A DNA stretch of 64,000 bases from Massilia sp. KIM (GTDB taxonomy: Bacteria > Pseudomonadota > Gammaproteobacteria > Burkholderiales > Burkholderiaceae_D), in contig NZ_MVAD01000001.1 in NCBI RefSeq assembly GCF_002007115.1, positions 3,162,001 to 3,226,000 of the forward strand. Reading direction: 5' to 3'. The notes beneath the pieces were generated by a model. That model saw nothing but the letters and a program-made list of their open reading frames with translations, was not told the origin of the DNA and did not search any database. The position numbers and the translations under genes were made by a program. Positions 8,715-18,365 of this stretch are shown here, piece after piece (the first letter of the stretch is position 1; every line of letters begins with the position of its first letter).

Positions 8715-8753
8715 GAAAATTCTTATATATGTTCGTAAACGAACTGAATTTTC
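8715..8753. promoter_or_regulatory. AT-rich nested inverted repeat upstream of the first PEP-CTERM gene
   Basis: GAAAATTC (8715-8722) pairs with GAATTTTC (8746-8753). Inside it, GTTCG (8731-8735) pairs with CGAAC (8740-8744). The stretch is far richer in A/T than its surroundings and lies about 100 bp before the start at 8850, where a promoter is expected. It may be a regulator site or a structured leader; the function is inferred from location only. Confidence 0.4.
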
Positions 8754-8849
8754 CAAAAATAAACTTGTCATAAAATTGTACATACGAATCGTGCGCGGCG
8801 AACTGAGCCGTAATATGCATGCTCCCACCCACCCGACGAGGAGATGCTC

Positions 8850-9608
8850 ATGACGTGCACTGCAGTCGTATCAGATGAAGTACCGCCGGCCCGGCCGGCG
8901 GCGAGGGGAAGAACGGCGGCGCTGGGCAGCGCCGCCCTGCTGGCCGGGCTGCTGGCCTGCCAGCCGGCGCTGGCCCAGACCATCAGCATCCAGCCCACCA
9001 TGATGGGCGGGGTCAACAACCTGGGCAACAGCAACGGCAACGCGGCCGGCGCCAACATGATCACCGGTCTCACCGACGGCAAGCTGTACAACAGCTACGC
9101 TGTGTTCTACATCCCGCCCGGCGAATACGAGAAGGCCAGCCTGAGCTTTTCTTCCTTCGCTCCCGAAGGCTCGCTGTTCCCCGAAAGCCGCATCGGCATC
9201 TTCGACGTCTCCACCTACTACATGCAGTTCGCCGACACCTTCCGCCCCGGCGTGGAGGCCTATGCCGACCTGGGTTCCGGCATCCAGTACGGCAGCGCCC
9301 TGCTCGGTTCGGGCCCGGCCGAGGTGACGCTCTCGGGCGGCGCCCTGTACGACATCAACGCCACCGCGGGGCGCTACTTCATGCTGGGCTTCACCAGCTT
9401 CACCGCCAACGCCCTCGGCATCGGCGCCGAAGGCGAACAGCTCACCGTCATCAACGGCGTGGGCCGCCCTCCTCCTCCCTTCTACCTCCAGCTCGACATC
9501 GCCGCGCCGGTGCCCGAACCCTCGGCCTGGGCCATGGGCGGCGCCGGCCTGCTGCTGCTCGGCCTGCGCGCACGCCGACGGCAGGCGCGAACACCCGCCC
9601 TGTCCTGA
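8850..9608 (+). CDS. PEP-CTERM sorting domain protein
   Basis: This 252-residue exported protein has an N-terminal signal segment (hydrophobic run about residues 25-40, cleavage near QPALAQ). It ends in a C-terminal PEP-CTERM tripartite signal: VPEPSAWAM, a hydrophobic helix, then RARRRQ. Such proteins are processed by exosortase and placed on the cell surface or in the exopolysaccharide matrix; no exosortase lies in this window. The middle is a beta-rich region of unknown function. The ATG at 8850 was chosen over 8844 because GAGGAG (8838-8843) directly abuts 8844 but is six bases from 8850. Confidence 0.85.
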   Translation: MTCTAVVSDEVPPARPAARGRTAALGSAALLAGLLACQPALAQTISIQPTMMGGVNNLGNSNGNAAGANMITGLTDGKLYNSYAVFYIPPGEYEKASLSFSSFAPEGSLFPESRIGIFDVSTYYMQFADTFRPGVEAYADLGSGIQYGSALLGSGPAEVTLSGGALYDINATAGRYFMLGFTSFTANALGIGAEGEQLTVINGVGRPPPPFYLQLDIAAPVPEPSAWAMGGAGLLLLGLRARRRQARTPALS

Positions 9609-9705
9609 AGCACGGGCCTGACCGGGCCCACCGAACCTGACTCCGCTATCGATGCGCCCGTACGCCGGGCGCCGCATCCGTTCGCACTTTTTTTGGAAGG
9701 ACATC

Positions 9706-10440
9706 ATGAACACCCCGTTTCGACGCATCTTCCACAGCGCCCTGCTCGGCCTGTGCCTGGCGGCCGCCGCGCCCCTGCACGCCGAGACCATCGACTTCGA
9801 TACCCTGGCGCCGCAGGCGCTGCACGTGGGGCAAAGCATCGCCGCCGGCGGCTACCTGTTCCGCGGCGATTCCGGATTCGCCGACGCCCTGCCGACCGAC
9901 CTGGTCGGCGGCATCCTCGACGGCGGCAGCGGCGCCTGCGTCTGGCTGCACTGCCCCGAGGGCGCCAGCGGCAGCTACCTGGCCGGCCTAAACGACGGCG
10001 TGGTGGTGATCGAACGCGCCGACAGCGCCGCCTTCTCGATCAGCGCCCTGTCGGCCTCCTTCATCGGTCCCTATGCCGGCGCCATCTACCCCTTCGTGCC
10101 CGGCATCCTGCGCCTGGAGGGCTTCCGCGCCGACAGGAGCTCGGTCTTGTTCGACATCGAGCTGCCGGCGCTCGGCAAGGAGCTGTCCTTCGCCGACTAC
10201 AGCACCGGCGCCTTCGCCAGCGAGCAGTTCGTCGCGCTGGCCCTGTTTGCCTTCGCCTGCAACCAGGACGGCGCCTGCTTCGCCTTCCAGACCAACGAGG
10301 GCCAGTTCGCGGTCGACAATCTGGAGCTGGTCAGCGCGGTGCCCGAGCCGGGCGCCTGGATCATGCTTGGCGTCGGGCTGCTCGGACTGTTCGCCTATCG
10401 CCGCCATGACCGCAAAGCCGTGCGCGAGGTGAAGGAATGA
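9706..10440 (+). CDS. PEP-CTERM sorting domain protein
   Basis: This 244-residue exported protein has a signal peptide (about residues 1-24, ending APLHAE) and a C-terminal PEP-CTERM signal (VPEPGAWIM, hydrophobic helix, YRRHDRK). The body starts with IDFDTLAPQALHVGQSI and contains a Cys pair (CVWLHC) and a later CNQDGAC, a layout seen in PEP-CTERM proteins with lectin-like beta domains; the ligand is unknown. The start at 9706 follows TTGGAAGG. The last four bases overlap the start of the subtilase gene (ATGA), so the two are probably translationally coupled. Confidence 0.85.
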   Translation: MNTPFRRIFHSALLGLCLAAAAPLHAETIDFDTLAPQALHVGQSIAAGGYLFRGDSGFADALPTDLVGGILDGGSGACVWLHCPEGASGSYLAGLNDGVVVIERADSAAFSISALSASFIGPYAGAIYPFVPGILRLEGFRADRSSVLFDIELPALGKELSFADYSTGAFASEQFVALALFAFACNQDGACFAFQTNEGQFAVDNLELVSAVPEPGAWIMLGVGLLGLFAYRRHDRKAVREVKE

Positions 10441-13400
10441 AGCCGCGCCTGTCTTCCACCGTCCTGCTGGGCGTGCTGCTGGCGCCCCTGCTCCAGGCCG
10501 GCGCCGCCGATACCCGCCGCCCCTACATCGTGCGCCTGGCCGACGCCCCGGTGGCGTCCTACCAGGGTGGCGTGGACGGCCTGGCCGCCACCCGCACGAG
10601 CGCCGGCCGCCGCCTCGACCTGAGCTCGGCCCCGGTGCAGCTGTACGCCGACTACCTGCGCCAGCGCCAGGCCGGGGTCCAGGCCACGGTGGCGTCCGCG
10701 CCAGTGCTGCATACCTACCAGCTGGTGTTCAACGGCTTCGCCGCCCTGCTGACCGACGAGGAGGTGCGCCGCCTGAAGGCCAGCCCGGAGGTGGCCGCGA
10801 TCTCGGCCGACGAGCCGCGCCGCCTGCACACCAGCTACACCCCGACTTTCCTCGGCCTGGACCGCCCGGACGGCCTGTGGAACCGCGCCGGCGGCGCCGA
10901 CAAGGCCGGCGAGGACGTCATCATCGGCATCATCGACAGCGGCCTGTGGCCGGAGAACCCCGCCTTCGCCGACCGCGTCGACGCGGCCGGCAAGCCGACC
11001 TTCGACAACAGCGGCGCCCTCGCCTACGGCCCGCCACCCGCCCACTGGCAAGGCGAATGCCAGACCGGCGAGGCCTTCACGGTGGCCCACTGCAACAACA
11101 AGCTGATCGGGGCGCGCTATTTCGACGCCACCTTCCGCGCCGCGATGGAAGCCAGCGGCGGCGAGATGTCCTGGACCGACTTCCGCTCGCCGCGCGACTC
11201 GATCGGGGGCGCGCTCGGCAGCGGAGGCCACGGCACCCACACCGCCAGCACGGCGGCCGGCAACCACGGCGTCCAGGCGGTGAGCGGCGGGGTCGCCTTC
11301 GGCGCCGTGTCGGGCATGGCGCCGCGCGCGCGGGTGGCGGCCTACAAGGTGTGCTGGAGCTACGCGGATCCGGGCAGCGAAAAGGGCAACGAGGTGAGCT
11401 GCTGGACCGGCGACAGCATTCGCGCCATCGAGCAGGCCGTGGCCGACGGCGTGCACGTGCTGAACTATTCGATCAGCGGCGGCTTCACGGTCGCCGATCC
11501 GGTCGAGCAGGCCTTCCTGCACGCCTCCAACGCCGGGGTCTTCGTCGCCGCCTCGGGCGGCAACGCCGGCGCGCCCCAGGCCGTGACCCACGTCAGCCCC
11601 TGGCTGACCACGGTGGCCGCCTCCACCCACGACCGCTTCATGCAGGCCGAGCTCACGCTCGGCAACGGCGCCAAGTACATCGGCGCGTCGCTCAACGGCA
11701 GCGCCCTGCCGGCCGGCACCCCGCTGCTCAACGCCGCCAGCATCGCCCTGCCCGGCGCCGACCCGGCGCGCGCCGCGCTGTGCCCGAGCGCCGGCGCCAA
11801 CGGCGGCCAGGCGGTGCTCGATCCGGCCAAGGCGCGCGGCGCGATCCTGGTGTGCCGGCGCGGCGACAACGCCCGCCTGGACAAAGGGACTGCGGTGCGC
11901 GAGGCCGGCGGCGCCGGCATGGTGCTGGTGGACGACGGCGGCGGCCTGGTGGCCGACCCGCAGGCGGTGCCCGCGCTGCACGTGAGCGAGGAAGACGGCG
12001 CGGCCATCCTGGCCTATGTGGCCAAGGGCGGGGCCACGGCGGCGCTGGGCAAGTTCACGATCGGGCGGCGCGGCAGCGCCCCGGTGGTGGCGGGCTTTTC
12101 CTCGCGCGGGCCGAACCGCTTCGACCCCAACGTGCTCAAGCCCGACCTGGCCGCGCCCGGCGTCGACATCCTGGCCGGCGTCACGCCGGGGCTGAGCCGG
12201 GACCAGCACGCCGACCTGGTCAACGGCAGCTTCGCACCGCCGTCGGACTGGGCCATGTACCAGGGCACTTCGATGGCCAGCCCGCACGTGGCCGGCCTGG
12301 CCGCGCTGCTGCGCCAGCGCCACCCCGACTGGTCGCCCTCGGCGATCAAGTCGGCGCTGATGACGACCGCCTACGACACCCTGTTCGACGGCCAGTACGG
12401 CGAGATGGCGGGCTACGCGCCCTGGGGACAGGGAGCGGGCCACGTCGATCCGAACCGCGCCGACGGCCCGGGACTGGTGTATGCGGCGACGCCCAGCGAC
12501 TACAGGAAGTACCTGTGCGGCGTGGGCATGGACAAGGAGTGCGGGGAAGGCCGTATCGAGGGCTATGAGCTGAACCAGCCGGGCATCGCGGTCGGCAACG
12601 TGGTCGGCACGGTCGTCGTCAAGCGCCGGGTGACCAACGTCGGTTCCACCAGCGCGACCTACACCGGCAAGGTCGAGATGAGCGGCTTCGACGCCGTGCT
12701 CTCGCCCTCTTCGCTCACCCTGGCGCCCGGAGAGAGCAAGGACTTCACGCTGTCGCTGACGCGCACCAGCGCGGTCGAGCGCGTGTGGCGGGTCGGCAAG
12801 CTGACCTGGACCGACGGCAAGCACGTGGTGCGCAGCCCGATCATCGCGCGCATCGGACGCGACGTGGTGGCGCCGAACATCCTGCACTCCGAGAAAACCA
12901 GCGGCAGCAGCATGATCGCGGTGTTCACCGACTTCAGCGGCCGCATGGGGGCGACCCCGCGCGGGCTGCGCGAGATCGAGCGCACCAGCCTGCGGGTCGG
13001 CCAGGCGGCGCGCTACGACACGCCGGCGCGGTTGCAGGCGGCCTGCCGCGCCGGGGCGCCCGGGGTCCTGGCGCGGCCGGTGGCGATTCCAGCCGGGACC
13101 GCGGTGGCCCTGTTCGAGCTGTTCGACCGCGACACCGGCGCGCCGGGCGAGGACGACCTCGACCTGGCGGTGCTGGGGCCGGACGGCGCCCTGGCCAGCT
13201 CCAGCATGGCCAGCGGCTCGAACGAGCAGGCGATCCTGTCGGCCCCGGCGGCCGGCGAGTACCGGGTGTGCGTGGTCGGGCACCGGGCGGCCAACGGTTC
13301 GTCGGTCGATTTCGCGCTGTCCTCCGCGCTGGTGGGCGGTGGTGGCGCGGGGAACCTGAGCGCCAGCGTGCCGCCGCGCGTGTACGCGGGCCGGACCGCG

Positions 13401-13577
13401 ACGGTGAACCTGAGCTGGTCGGGGCTGGAGGCGGGCAAGCGCTATGTGGGCGCCCTGCAGTACCTGGGCCGGACCGGGGCGCCGGCGGCGACCACGGTGC
13501 TGATGGTGGAGACCGACGATCCGGTGCCGCTGGCGCGCGCGGAACGCGCGGCGCAGGTGGGTGATTCGGGGCGTTGA
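10437..13577 (+). CDS. S8 family serine peptidase (subtilase with PA and Fn3-like domains)
   Basis: This secreted protease of 1046 residues has a signal peptide (about 1-24), an inhibitor I9 propeptide (about 28-131), and a catalytic domain with Asp167 (IIDSGLWPEN), His265 (GHGTHTA) and Ser612 (GTSMASPHVAG). A protease-associated domain is inserted at about 440-530. A C-terminal Fn3-like domain (VTNVGSTSATYTGKVE) and a beta-sandwich tail follow. The order is that of plant cucumisin-type subtilases, also common in environmental proteobacteria. It has no PEP-CTERM anchor of its own. Translation overlaps the preceding PEP-CTERM gene by four bases, with GTGAAGGAATG as the start context. Confidence 0.93.
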   Translation: MKPRLSSTVLLGVLLAPLLQAGAADTRRPYIVRLADAPVASYQGGVDGLAATRTSAGRRLDLSSAPVQLYADYLRQRQAGVQATVASAPVLHTYQLVFNGFAALLTDEEVRRLKASPEVAAISADEPRRLHTSYTPTFLGLDRPDGLWNRAGGADKAGEDVIIGIIDSGLWPENPAFADRVDAAGKPTFDNSGALAYGPPPAHWQGECQTGEAFTVAHCNNKLIGARYFDATFRAAMEASGGEMSWTDFRSPRDSIGGALGSGGHGTHTASTAAGNHGVQAVSGGVAFGAVSGMAPRARVAAYKVCWSYADPGSEKGNEVSCWTGDSIRAIEQAVADGVHVLNYSISGGFTVADPVEQAFLHASNAGVFVAASGGNAGAPQAVTHVSPWLTTVAASTHDRFMQAELTLGNGAKYIGASLNGSALPAGTPLLNAASIALPGADPARAALCPSAGANGGQAVLDPAKARGAILVCRRGDNARLDKGTAVREAGGAGMVLVDDGGGLVADPQAVPALHVSEEDGAAILAYVAKGGATAALGKFTIGRRGSAPVVAGFSSRGPNRFDPNVLKPDLAAPGVDILAGVTPGLSRDQHADLVNGSFAPPSDWAMYQGTSMASPHVAGLAALLRQRHPDWSPSAIKSALMTTAYDTLFDGQYGEMAGYAPWGQGAGHVDPNRADGPGLVYAATPSDYRKYLCGVGMDKECGEGRIEGYELNQPGIAVGNVVGTVVVKRRVTNVGSTSATYTGKVEMSGFDAVLSPSSLTLAPGESKDFTLSLTRTSAVERVWRVGKLTWTDGKHVVRSPIIARIGRDVVAPNILHSEKTSGSSMIAVFTDFSGRMGATPRGLREIERTSLRVGQAARYDTPARLQAACRAGAPGVLARPVAIPAGTAVALFELFDRDTGAPGEDDLDLAVLGPDGALASSSMASGSNEQAILSAPAAGEYRVCVVGHRAANGSSVDFALSSALVGGGGAGNLSASVPPRVYAGRTATVNLSWSGLEAGKRYVGALQYLGRTGAPAATTVLMVETDDPVPLARAERAAQVGDSGR

Positions 13578-13624
13578 TCAGGCGTTCGCTTCGCCTTGCT
13601 GACCGCTAGTCCGCTGCCCTCACA

Positions 13625-13746
13625 CGTCGTTCCGGCGAAGGCCGGAACCCAAGTTTTCATGCGCAGCCACAAGCGTCTCAAAATAGCTGTTGCGCGAGCA
13701 AACTTGGGTTCCGGCGGGGCCGCCGAGGCCTGCGCCGGAACGACGG
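13625..13746. repeat. REP-type inverted repeat pair
   Basis: The left arm (about 13625-13656) has the hairpin TTCCGGCGAAGGCCGGAA followed by CCCAAGTTT. The right arm (about 13700-13746) is the reverse, AAACTTGGGTTCCGGC, but carries a longer G/C-rich apex before GCCGGAACGACG. Related copies occur at 20167, 47698, 51731 and 57746, always between genes. Here it lies between the subtilase and dxs ends. Confidence 0.75.
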
Positions 13747-13770
13747 TTTGTGGCAGGTGGCCAAAAAAGG

Positions 13771-13810
13771 AAAAGCCGTGGGCAGCTCAGGCTGCGCACG
13801 GCTTTTTTTT
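13771..13810. terminator. Intrinsic terminator between the subtilase and dxs genes
   Basis: The stem GCCGTG-G-GCAGC pairs with GCTGC-G-CACGGC around a TCAG loop, followed by eight T on the plus strand. On the minus strand the T-run is interrupted (A-runs before the stem), so it may also act on dxs transcripts. It sits between the convergent genes ending at 13577 and 13843. Confidence 0.88.
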
Positions 13811-13842
13811 ACCGGGCCGGCTTGGGCCGGATTGGACGGCGC

Positions 13843-15714
13843 TCAGGTATTGTTGACCACCAGCCTCGGCTCCCCACCCGCGAAGCGCTGGCGGATCGAG
13901 GCTGCGATGCCCTTGGCGTCCAGGCCCACCGAGGCCAGCAGCGCCGCCGGGTCGCCCTGGTCGATGAACTTGTCCGGCAGGCCCAGGTTCAGCACCGGCT
14001 TGGCGATGCCGGCCGCGGCCAGCGCCTCCATCACGGCGGCGCCTGCGCCGCCCATCACGCAGCCCTCTTCCACCGTCACCAGGTAGTCGTGCTCCTTGGC
14101 CAGGCGCGCGACCAGTTCGACGTCGAGCGGCTTCACGAAACGCATGTTGGCGACCGTCGCATCCAGCTCCTCGCCCGCCTTCAGGCTCGGGGCGACCATC
14201 GATCCGAAGGCCAGGATCGCGATGCCCTTGCCTTCGCGCCGCACTTCGCCCTTGCCGATCTCGATCGAGCTCAGCTCCGGCTGGATCGCCGCGCCCACGC
14301 CGGCGCCGCGCGGGTAGCGCACCGCGGCCGGGCCGGGGAAGTGGTAGGCGGTGGTCAGCATCTGGCGGCACTCGTTCTCGTCCGAGGCGGCCATCACCAC
14401 CATGTTCGGGATGCAGCGCAGGTAGGCCAGGTCGTAGTTGCCGGCGTGGGTCGCGCCGTCGGCGCCCACCAGGCCCGCGCGGTCGAGCGCGAAGGTCACG
14501 TCCAGGTTCTGCAGCGCCACGTCGTGGATCAGCTGGTCGTAGGCGCGCTGCAGGAAGGTCGAATAGATCGCCACCACCGGCTTCAGGCCCTCGGTCGCGA
14601 TGCCGGCGCCGAAGGTCACCGAGTGCTGCTCGGCGATGCCGACGTCGAAGTAGCGCTCCGGGTACTCCTGGTGGAAACGCACCATGCCCGAGCCTTCGCG
14701 CATCGCCGGCGTGATGCCGACCAGGCGCTTGTCGACCGCCGCCATGTCGCACAGCCAGTTGCCGAACACCTCGGTGTAGGTCAGCTTGCTCGGCGCGGGC
14801 GCCGGCTTGATGCCTTCGGCCGGATTGAACTTGCCGGTGCCGTGGTACAGGATGGGTTCGGCCTCGGCCAGCTTGTAGCCCTGGCCCTTCTTGGTCACCA
14901 CGTGCAGGAACTGCGGGCCCTTGAGCTTGCGGATGTTCTCCAGGGTCGGGATCAGCGAATCGAGGTCGTGGCCGTCGATCGGGCCGATGTAGTTGAAGCC
15001 GAATTCCTCGAACATGGTCGCCGGCACCACCATGCCCTTGGCGTGTTCTTCCAGCTTGCGCGCCAGGTCGAGCACCGGGCCAGGCAGTACGCTCTTGCCC
15101 ACGTTCTTGGCGGCGGCGTAGAACTGGCCGCTCATCAGGCGCGCCAGGTAGCGGTTCAGCGCCCCCACCGGCGGCGAGATCGACATGTCGTTGTCGTTCA
15201 GGATGACCAGCAGGTTGACGTCGTCCTCGACGCCCGCGTTGTTCAGCGCCTCGAAGGCCATGCCGGCGGTCATCGAGCCGTCGCCGATCACGGCGATCGC
15301 GTGGCGCTCCTCGCCCTTGAGCTTGGCCGCCTGGGCCATGCCCAGGGCCGCCGAGATCGAGGTCGACGAGTGCGCGGTGCCGAAGGTGTCGTAGATGCTC
15401 TCGTCGCGCTTGGGGAAGCCGGACAGGCCGTTCAGCTGGCGCAGGGTGGGCATGCGCTCGCGGCGGCCGGTCAGGATCTTGTGCGAATAGGTCTGGTGGC
15501 CCACGTCCCACACGATGCGGTCGTGCGGGGTGTTGAACACGTAGTGCAGCGCGATCGTCAGTTCGACCGTACCCAGGTTCGAGGACAGGTGGCCGCCGGT
15601 CTTGGAGACGGAATCGAGCAGGAACTGGCGCAGCTCGTGGGCGAGCGGGGTCAGTTGCGTGCGCGGGAGCTGGCGCAGGTCGGCGGGGTCGTTGATGGTT
15701 TCTAGCAGTTTCAT
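13843..15714 (-). CDS. dxs: 1-deoxy-D-xylulose-5-phosphate synthase
   Basis: This 623-residue thiamine-diphosphate enzyme condenses pyruvate and glyceraldehyde 3-phosphate, the first step of the MEP isoprenoid pathway. The N-terminal domain has [15 protein letters not shown] and the ThDP-binding [18 protein letters not shown]. The central pyrimidine-binding domain has [15 protein letters not shown], and the transketolase C domain closes the protein. Length is normal. The start is directly adjacent to the ispA stop, in the operon xseB-ispA-dxs, an arrangement common in beta- and gammaproteobacteria. Confidence 0.97.
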   Translation of the reverse strand: MKLLETINDPADLRQLPRTQLTPLAHELRQFLLDSVSKTGGHLSSNLGTVELTIALHYVFNTPHDRIVWDVGHQTYSHKILTGRRERMPTLRQLNGLSGFPKRDESIYDTFGTAHSSTSISAALGMAQAAKLKGEERHAIAVIGDGSMTAGMAFEALNNAGVEDDVNLLVILNDNDMSISPPVGALNRYLARLMSGQFYAAAKNVGKSVLPGPVLDLARKLEEHAKGMVVPATMFEEFGFNYIGPIDGHDLDSLIPTLENIRKLKGPQFLHVVTKKGQGYKLAEAEPILYHGTGKFNPAEGIKPAPAPSKLTYTEVFGNWLCDMAAVDKRLVGITPAMREGSGMVRFHQEYPERYFDVGIAEQHSVTFGAGIATEGLKPVVAIYSTFLQRAYDQLIHDVALQNLDVTFALDRAGLVGADGATHAGNYDLAYLRCIPNMVVMAASDENECRQMLTTAYHFPGPAAVRYPRGAGVGAAIQPELSSIEIGKGEVRREGKGIAILAFGSMVAPSLKAGEELDATVANMRFVKPLDVELVARLAKEHDYLVTVEEGCVMGGAGAAVMEALAAAGIAKPVLNLGLPDKFIDQGDPAALLASVGLDAKGIAASIRQRFAGGEPRLVVNNT

Positions 15715-16608
15715 TTAGGCCTTCCGCTGCACGATCAGGTCCGCGAGTTCGCGCAGCCGCAGTGCTTGTTCTCCGAATGGCGCCAGCGCCTCATGCGCTT
15801 CGCGCCGCAATTGCTCGGCCAGGGCCCGCGACGGCTCCAGCCCGAGGATCGACACATAGGTCGGCTTGTTGTCCGCCGCATCCTTGCCGGCGGTCTTGCC
15901 CAGCGTGGCCGAATCGGCCGTCGCATCGAGCACGTCGTCCACCACCTGGAAGGCCAGGCCGATGGCCTTCGAATACGTGGCCAGCGCTTCCAGCTCGCGC
16001 GGGGCCAGGTCGCGGCCCGCGAGCGCGCCCAGGATCACCGAGACGCGCAGCATGGCGCCGGTCTTGAGCTGGTGCATGCGCTCGAGTTCCTCGCGCGTGA
16101 GCGCCAGGCCGACGCTGTCCAGGTCGATCGCCTGGCCGCCGCACATGCCGCTCGAGCCGGCCGCTTCGGCCAGCAGGCGCAGCATGCCCACCAGGCGCGC
16201 CGGCGGCAGGCTGTCCGCCTCGGCCAGCACCTGGAAGGCCTGGGCCTGGAGGGCGTCGCCCACCAGCAGCGCGGTCGCCTCGTCGTAGGCCACGTGCACC
16301 GTCGGCTTGCCGCGGCGCAGGGCGTCGTCGTCCATGCAGGGCATGTCGTCGTGCACCAGCGAATACACGTGGATCATCTCCACCGCCGCCGCCACCCGCG
16401 CCAGGGCGCGGCGCTCGGCGCCGAACAGGGCGCCGCTGGCGTAGGCCAGCAGCGGGCGCACCCGCTTGCCGCCGCCCAGGGCCGTGTAGCGCATCGCTTC
16501 GTGCAGCTTGCGCGGCACCGCGCCGGCCTCCGGCAGGAAGGCATCGAGCGCCCCTTCGACTTCGGCCTGGACTTCCTGCACCCAGGCGCTGAACGCCACT
16601 GCCGTCAT
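15715..16608 (-). CDS. ispA: Farnesyl diphosphate synthase (polyprenyl synthetase)
   Basis: This 297-residue enzyme condenses IPP with DMAPP and GPP to make farnesyl diphosphate. The first aspartate-rich motif is DDMPCMDDD (around residue 90). The second is DDVLDATAD (around residue 230). Both bind the Mg-diphosphate. The start at 16608 (MTAVAFSAWVQEV) was chosen because it overlaps the xseB stop by four bases and gives the usual family length; the open frame upstream has no homology. The middle gene of xseB-ispA-dxs. Confidence 0.96.
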   Translation of the reverse strand: MTAVAFSAWVQEVQAEVEGALDAFLPEAGAVPRKLHEAMRYTALGGGKRVRPLLAYASGALFGAERRALARVAAAVEMIHVYSLVHDDMPCMDDDALRRGKPTVHVAYDEATALLVGDALQAQAFQVLAEADSLPPARLVGMLRLLAEAAGSSGMCGGQAIDLDSVGLALTREELERMHQLKTGAMLRVSVILGALAGRDLAPRELEALATYSKAIGLAFQVVDDVLDATADSATLGKTAGKDAADNKPTYVSILGLEPSRALAEQLRREAHEALAPFGEQALRLRELADLIVQRKA

Positions 16609-16853
16609 TGCCCGCCCTCGTCGCCGTCGTTCGAGAAGGGCTTGAGCATGTCGCCTTCCAGGACCTTGACCTGGGCCTCGACCTTCTCCAGTTGGGCGGC
16701 GCAGTATTTCACCAGTTCCGAACCGCGCGCATAGGCCGCGACCGAGGCTTCCAGCGGCAGCTGGCCGGACTCCATCTGGGTCACCAGCTGGGCCAGTTCG
16801 GCCATGGCCTGTTCGAAGGATTCGGGCGGCGCCGCGGTAATAGTGTTTGACAT
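16605..16853 (-). CDS. xseB: Exodeoxyribonuclease VII small subunit
   Basis: This 82-residue protein has the conserved XseB core: FEQAMAELAQLVTQMESGQLPLE, then AYARGSELVKYC and a terminal helix. It partners the large subunit XseA (not in this window) in a single-strand exonuclease. The start at 16853 (MSNTITAAPPE) matches family length; longer in-frame starts add unrelated residues. It is the first gene of the operon with ispA and dxs. Confidence 0.94.
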   Translation of the reverse strand: MSNTITAAPPESFEQAMAELAQLVTQMESGQLPLEASVAAYARGSELVKYCAAQLEKVEAQVKVLEGDMLKPFSNDGDEGGQ

Positions 16854-17254
16854 AGCCTTTGTTTCGTAGAGGCGCAAGTTGTGCGCCATAGGTCGGTCCA
16901 ATCGCGTATTTTAGATCAATCCTTCCGCACAGGGGTGCGCACCTTGCAGCATCCACAACTTGCCCGCCAGGCCACATTCTAGCCGAGACCCCTCCCCGCT
17001 TATGAAAACAATGCCATTTCGGCAATTTCTGTGCACCCGAGTACCACATTCTCGCGCAGGCCCAAGACTGTAGCGCTTATTACACGGTATAATCTCCGGT
17101 TCTGTCCGAAATACCGTATTCCTCAACCGAAACGAAGCCCGATATCGCAGTAGGCCGCTGCCTGGCGCGCCGCACTTTCTTTCCCGGCTTTCGTAAATAC
17201 TGGTCTTTGGATTCTTTCTCTTCTTTGGTAGTGCTTATTTAAAGGGGGGTTGGG
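16854..17254. promoter_or_regulatory. Divergent intergenic region with a candidate promoter for the Rieske gene
   Basis: These 401 bases separate xseB (minus) from the Rieske oxygenase (plus) and are notably less GC-rich than the genes. A TATAAT at 17088-17093 fits a -10 box for the plus strand; I see no clear -35. It would leave a leader of about 155 bases. Short frames here have no recognisable product. Confidence 0.35.
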
Positions 17255-18352
17255 ATGTCCGATCTGGCTACCCACGCCAAGCTGGCGCGCTCCGCTCAGC
17301 TTCCGGTAAATGTTTACTTTGACGAAGCGCTGCTGCAGCGCGAGATGCAGCAACTGTTTCACAAGGGCCCGCGGTATGTCGGGCACGAATTGATGGTGCC
17401 TGAGGTAGGCGATTTCGCGACGCTCGCATCCGAGAACGAAGGCCGCATGCTGGTGCGGAACGCCGCCGGCATCGAAGTCCTGTCCAACGTCTGCCGTCAT
17501 CGCCAGGCGCTGATGTTCAATGGCCGCGGCAACGCCAAGAACATCGTGTGCCCGCTGCACCGCTGGACCTATGACCTGAAGGGTGAACTGATCGGCGCGC
17601 CCCATTTCAGCGAAACGCCCTGCCTGAACCTGTCGAAGTCGCCGCTGCAAAGCTGGAACGGCCTGCTGTTCGAGCAGAACGGCTACAACGTGATGGAGAA
17701 GCTGGCCAACATGTCGGTCACCAGGGACCTCGACTTCACGGGCTACATGTTCGACCACGTCGAGATCCACGAGTGCGACTACAACTGGAAGACCTTCATC
17801 GAGGTCTACCTGGAGGACTACCACGTCGAGCCCTTCCATCCGGGCCTGGGCAACTTCGTCTCCTGCGACGACCTGAAATGGGATTTCGGCCGCGACTACA
17901 GCGTGCAGACCGTGGGCGTGAACCGCGCGCTGCAGAAAGCCGGCTCGCCCGCCTATAAAAAGTGGCAGGAGCAGGTCCTGAAGTTCAACAACGGCCAGCC
18001 GCCGAAGTATGGGGCGATCTGGCTGACGCTGTACCCGAACATCATGGTCGAGTGGTACCCGAACGTGCTGGTGGTGTCGACCCTGTGGCCGATCGGCCCG
18101 CAGAAGACCCGCAACGTGGTCGAGTTCTACTACCCAGAGGAGTTCGTGCTGTTCGAGCGCGAGTTCGTCGAGGCCGAGCGCGCCGCCTACATGGAAACCG
18201 CGATCGAGGACGACGAGATCGCGCTGCGCATGGACGCTGGCCGCAAGATCCTGCTGGCGCGCGGGGTCAACGAAGTCGGCCCCTACCAGTCGCCGATGGA
18301 AGACGGGATGCAGCATTTCCACGAGTGGTACCGCTCCAAGCTCGAGCTGTGA
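17255..18352 (+). CDS. Rieske non-heme iron oxygenase, alpha-subunit type
   Basis: This 365-residue protein has an N-terminal Rieske [2Fe-2S] domain (CRH, then 16 residues, then CPLH, about residues 80-105). It is followed by a ring-hydroxylating catalytic domain with the mononuclear iron motif EVYLEDYHVEPFHPG. Family members hydroxylate or demethylate aromatic or quaternary-amine substrates with a separate reductase, which is not nearby. The substrate cannot be told from sequence. AAAGGGGGG lies before the ATG at 17255. The DMT transporter gene begins 13 bases after its stop, suggesting cotranscription. Confidence 0.88.
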   Translation: MSDLATHAKLARSAQLPVNVYFDEALLQREMQQLFHKGPRYVGHELMVPEVGDFATLASENEGRMLVRNAAGIEVLSNVCRHRQALMFNGRGNAKNIVCPLHRWTYDLKGELIGAPHFSETPCLNLSKSPLQSWNGLLFEQNGYNVMEKLANMSVTRDLDFTGYMFDHVEIHECDYNWKTFIEVYLEDYHVEPFHPGLGNFVSCDDLKWDFGRDYSVQTVGVNRALQKAGSPAYKKWQEQVLKFNNGQPPKYGAIWLTLYPNIMVEWYPNVLVVSTLWPIGPQKTRNVVEFYYPEEFVLFEREFVEAERAAYMETAIEDDEIALRMDAGRKILLARGVNEVGPYQSPMEDGMQHFHEWYRSKLEL

Positions 18353-18365
18353 CCCCAAGGACCTG

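Noticed and set aside
10395..13283. 962-codon frame opposite the subtilase
   Set aside because: Antisense shadow with Ala/Arg/His-rich composition and no family features.
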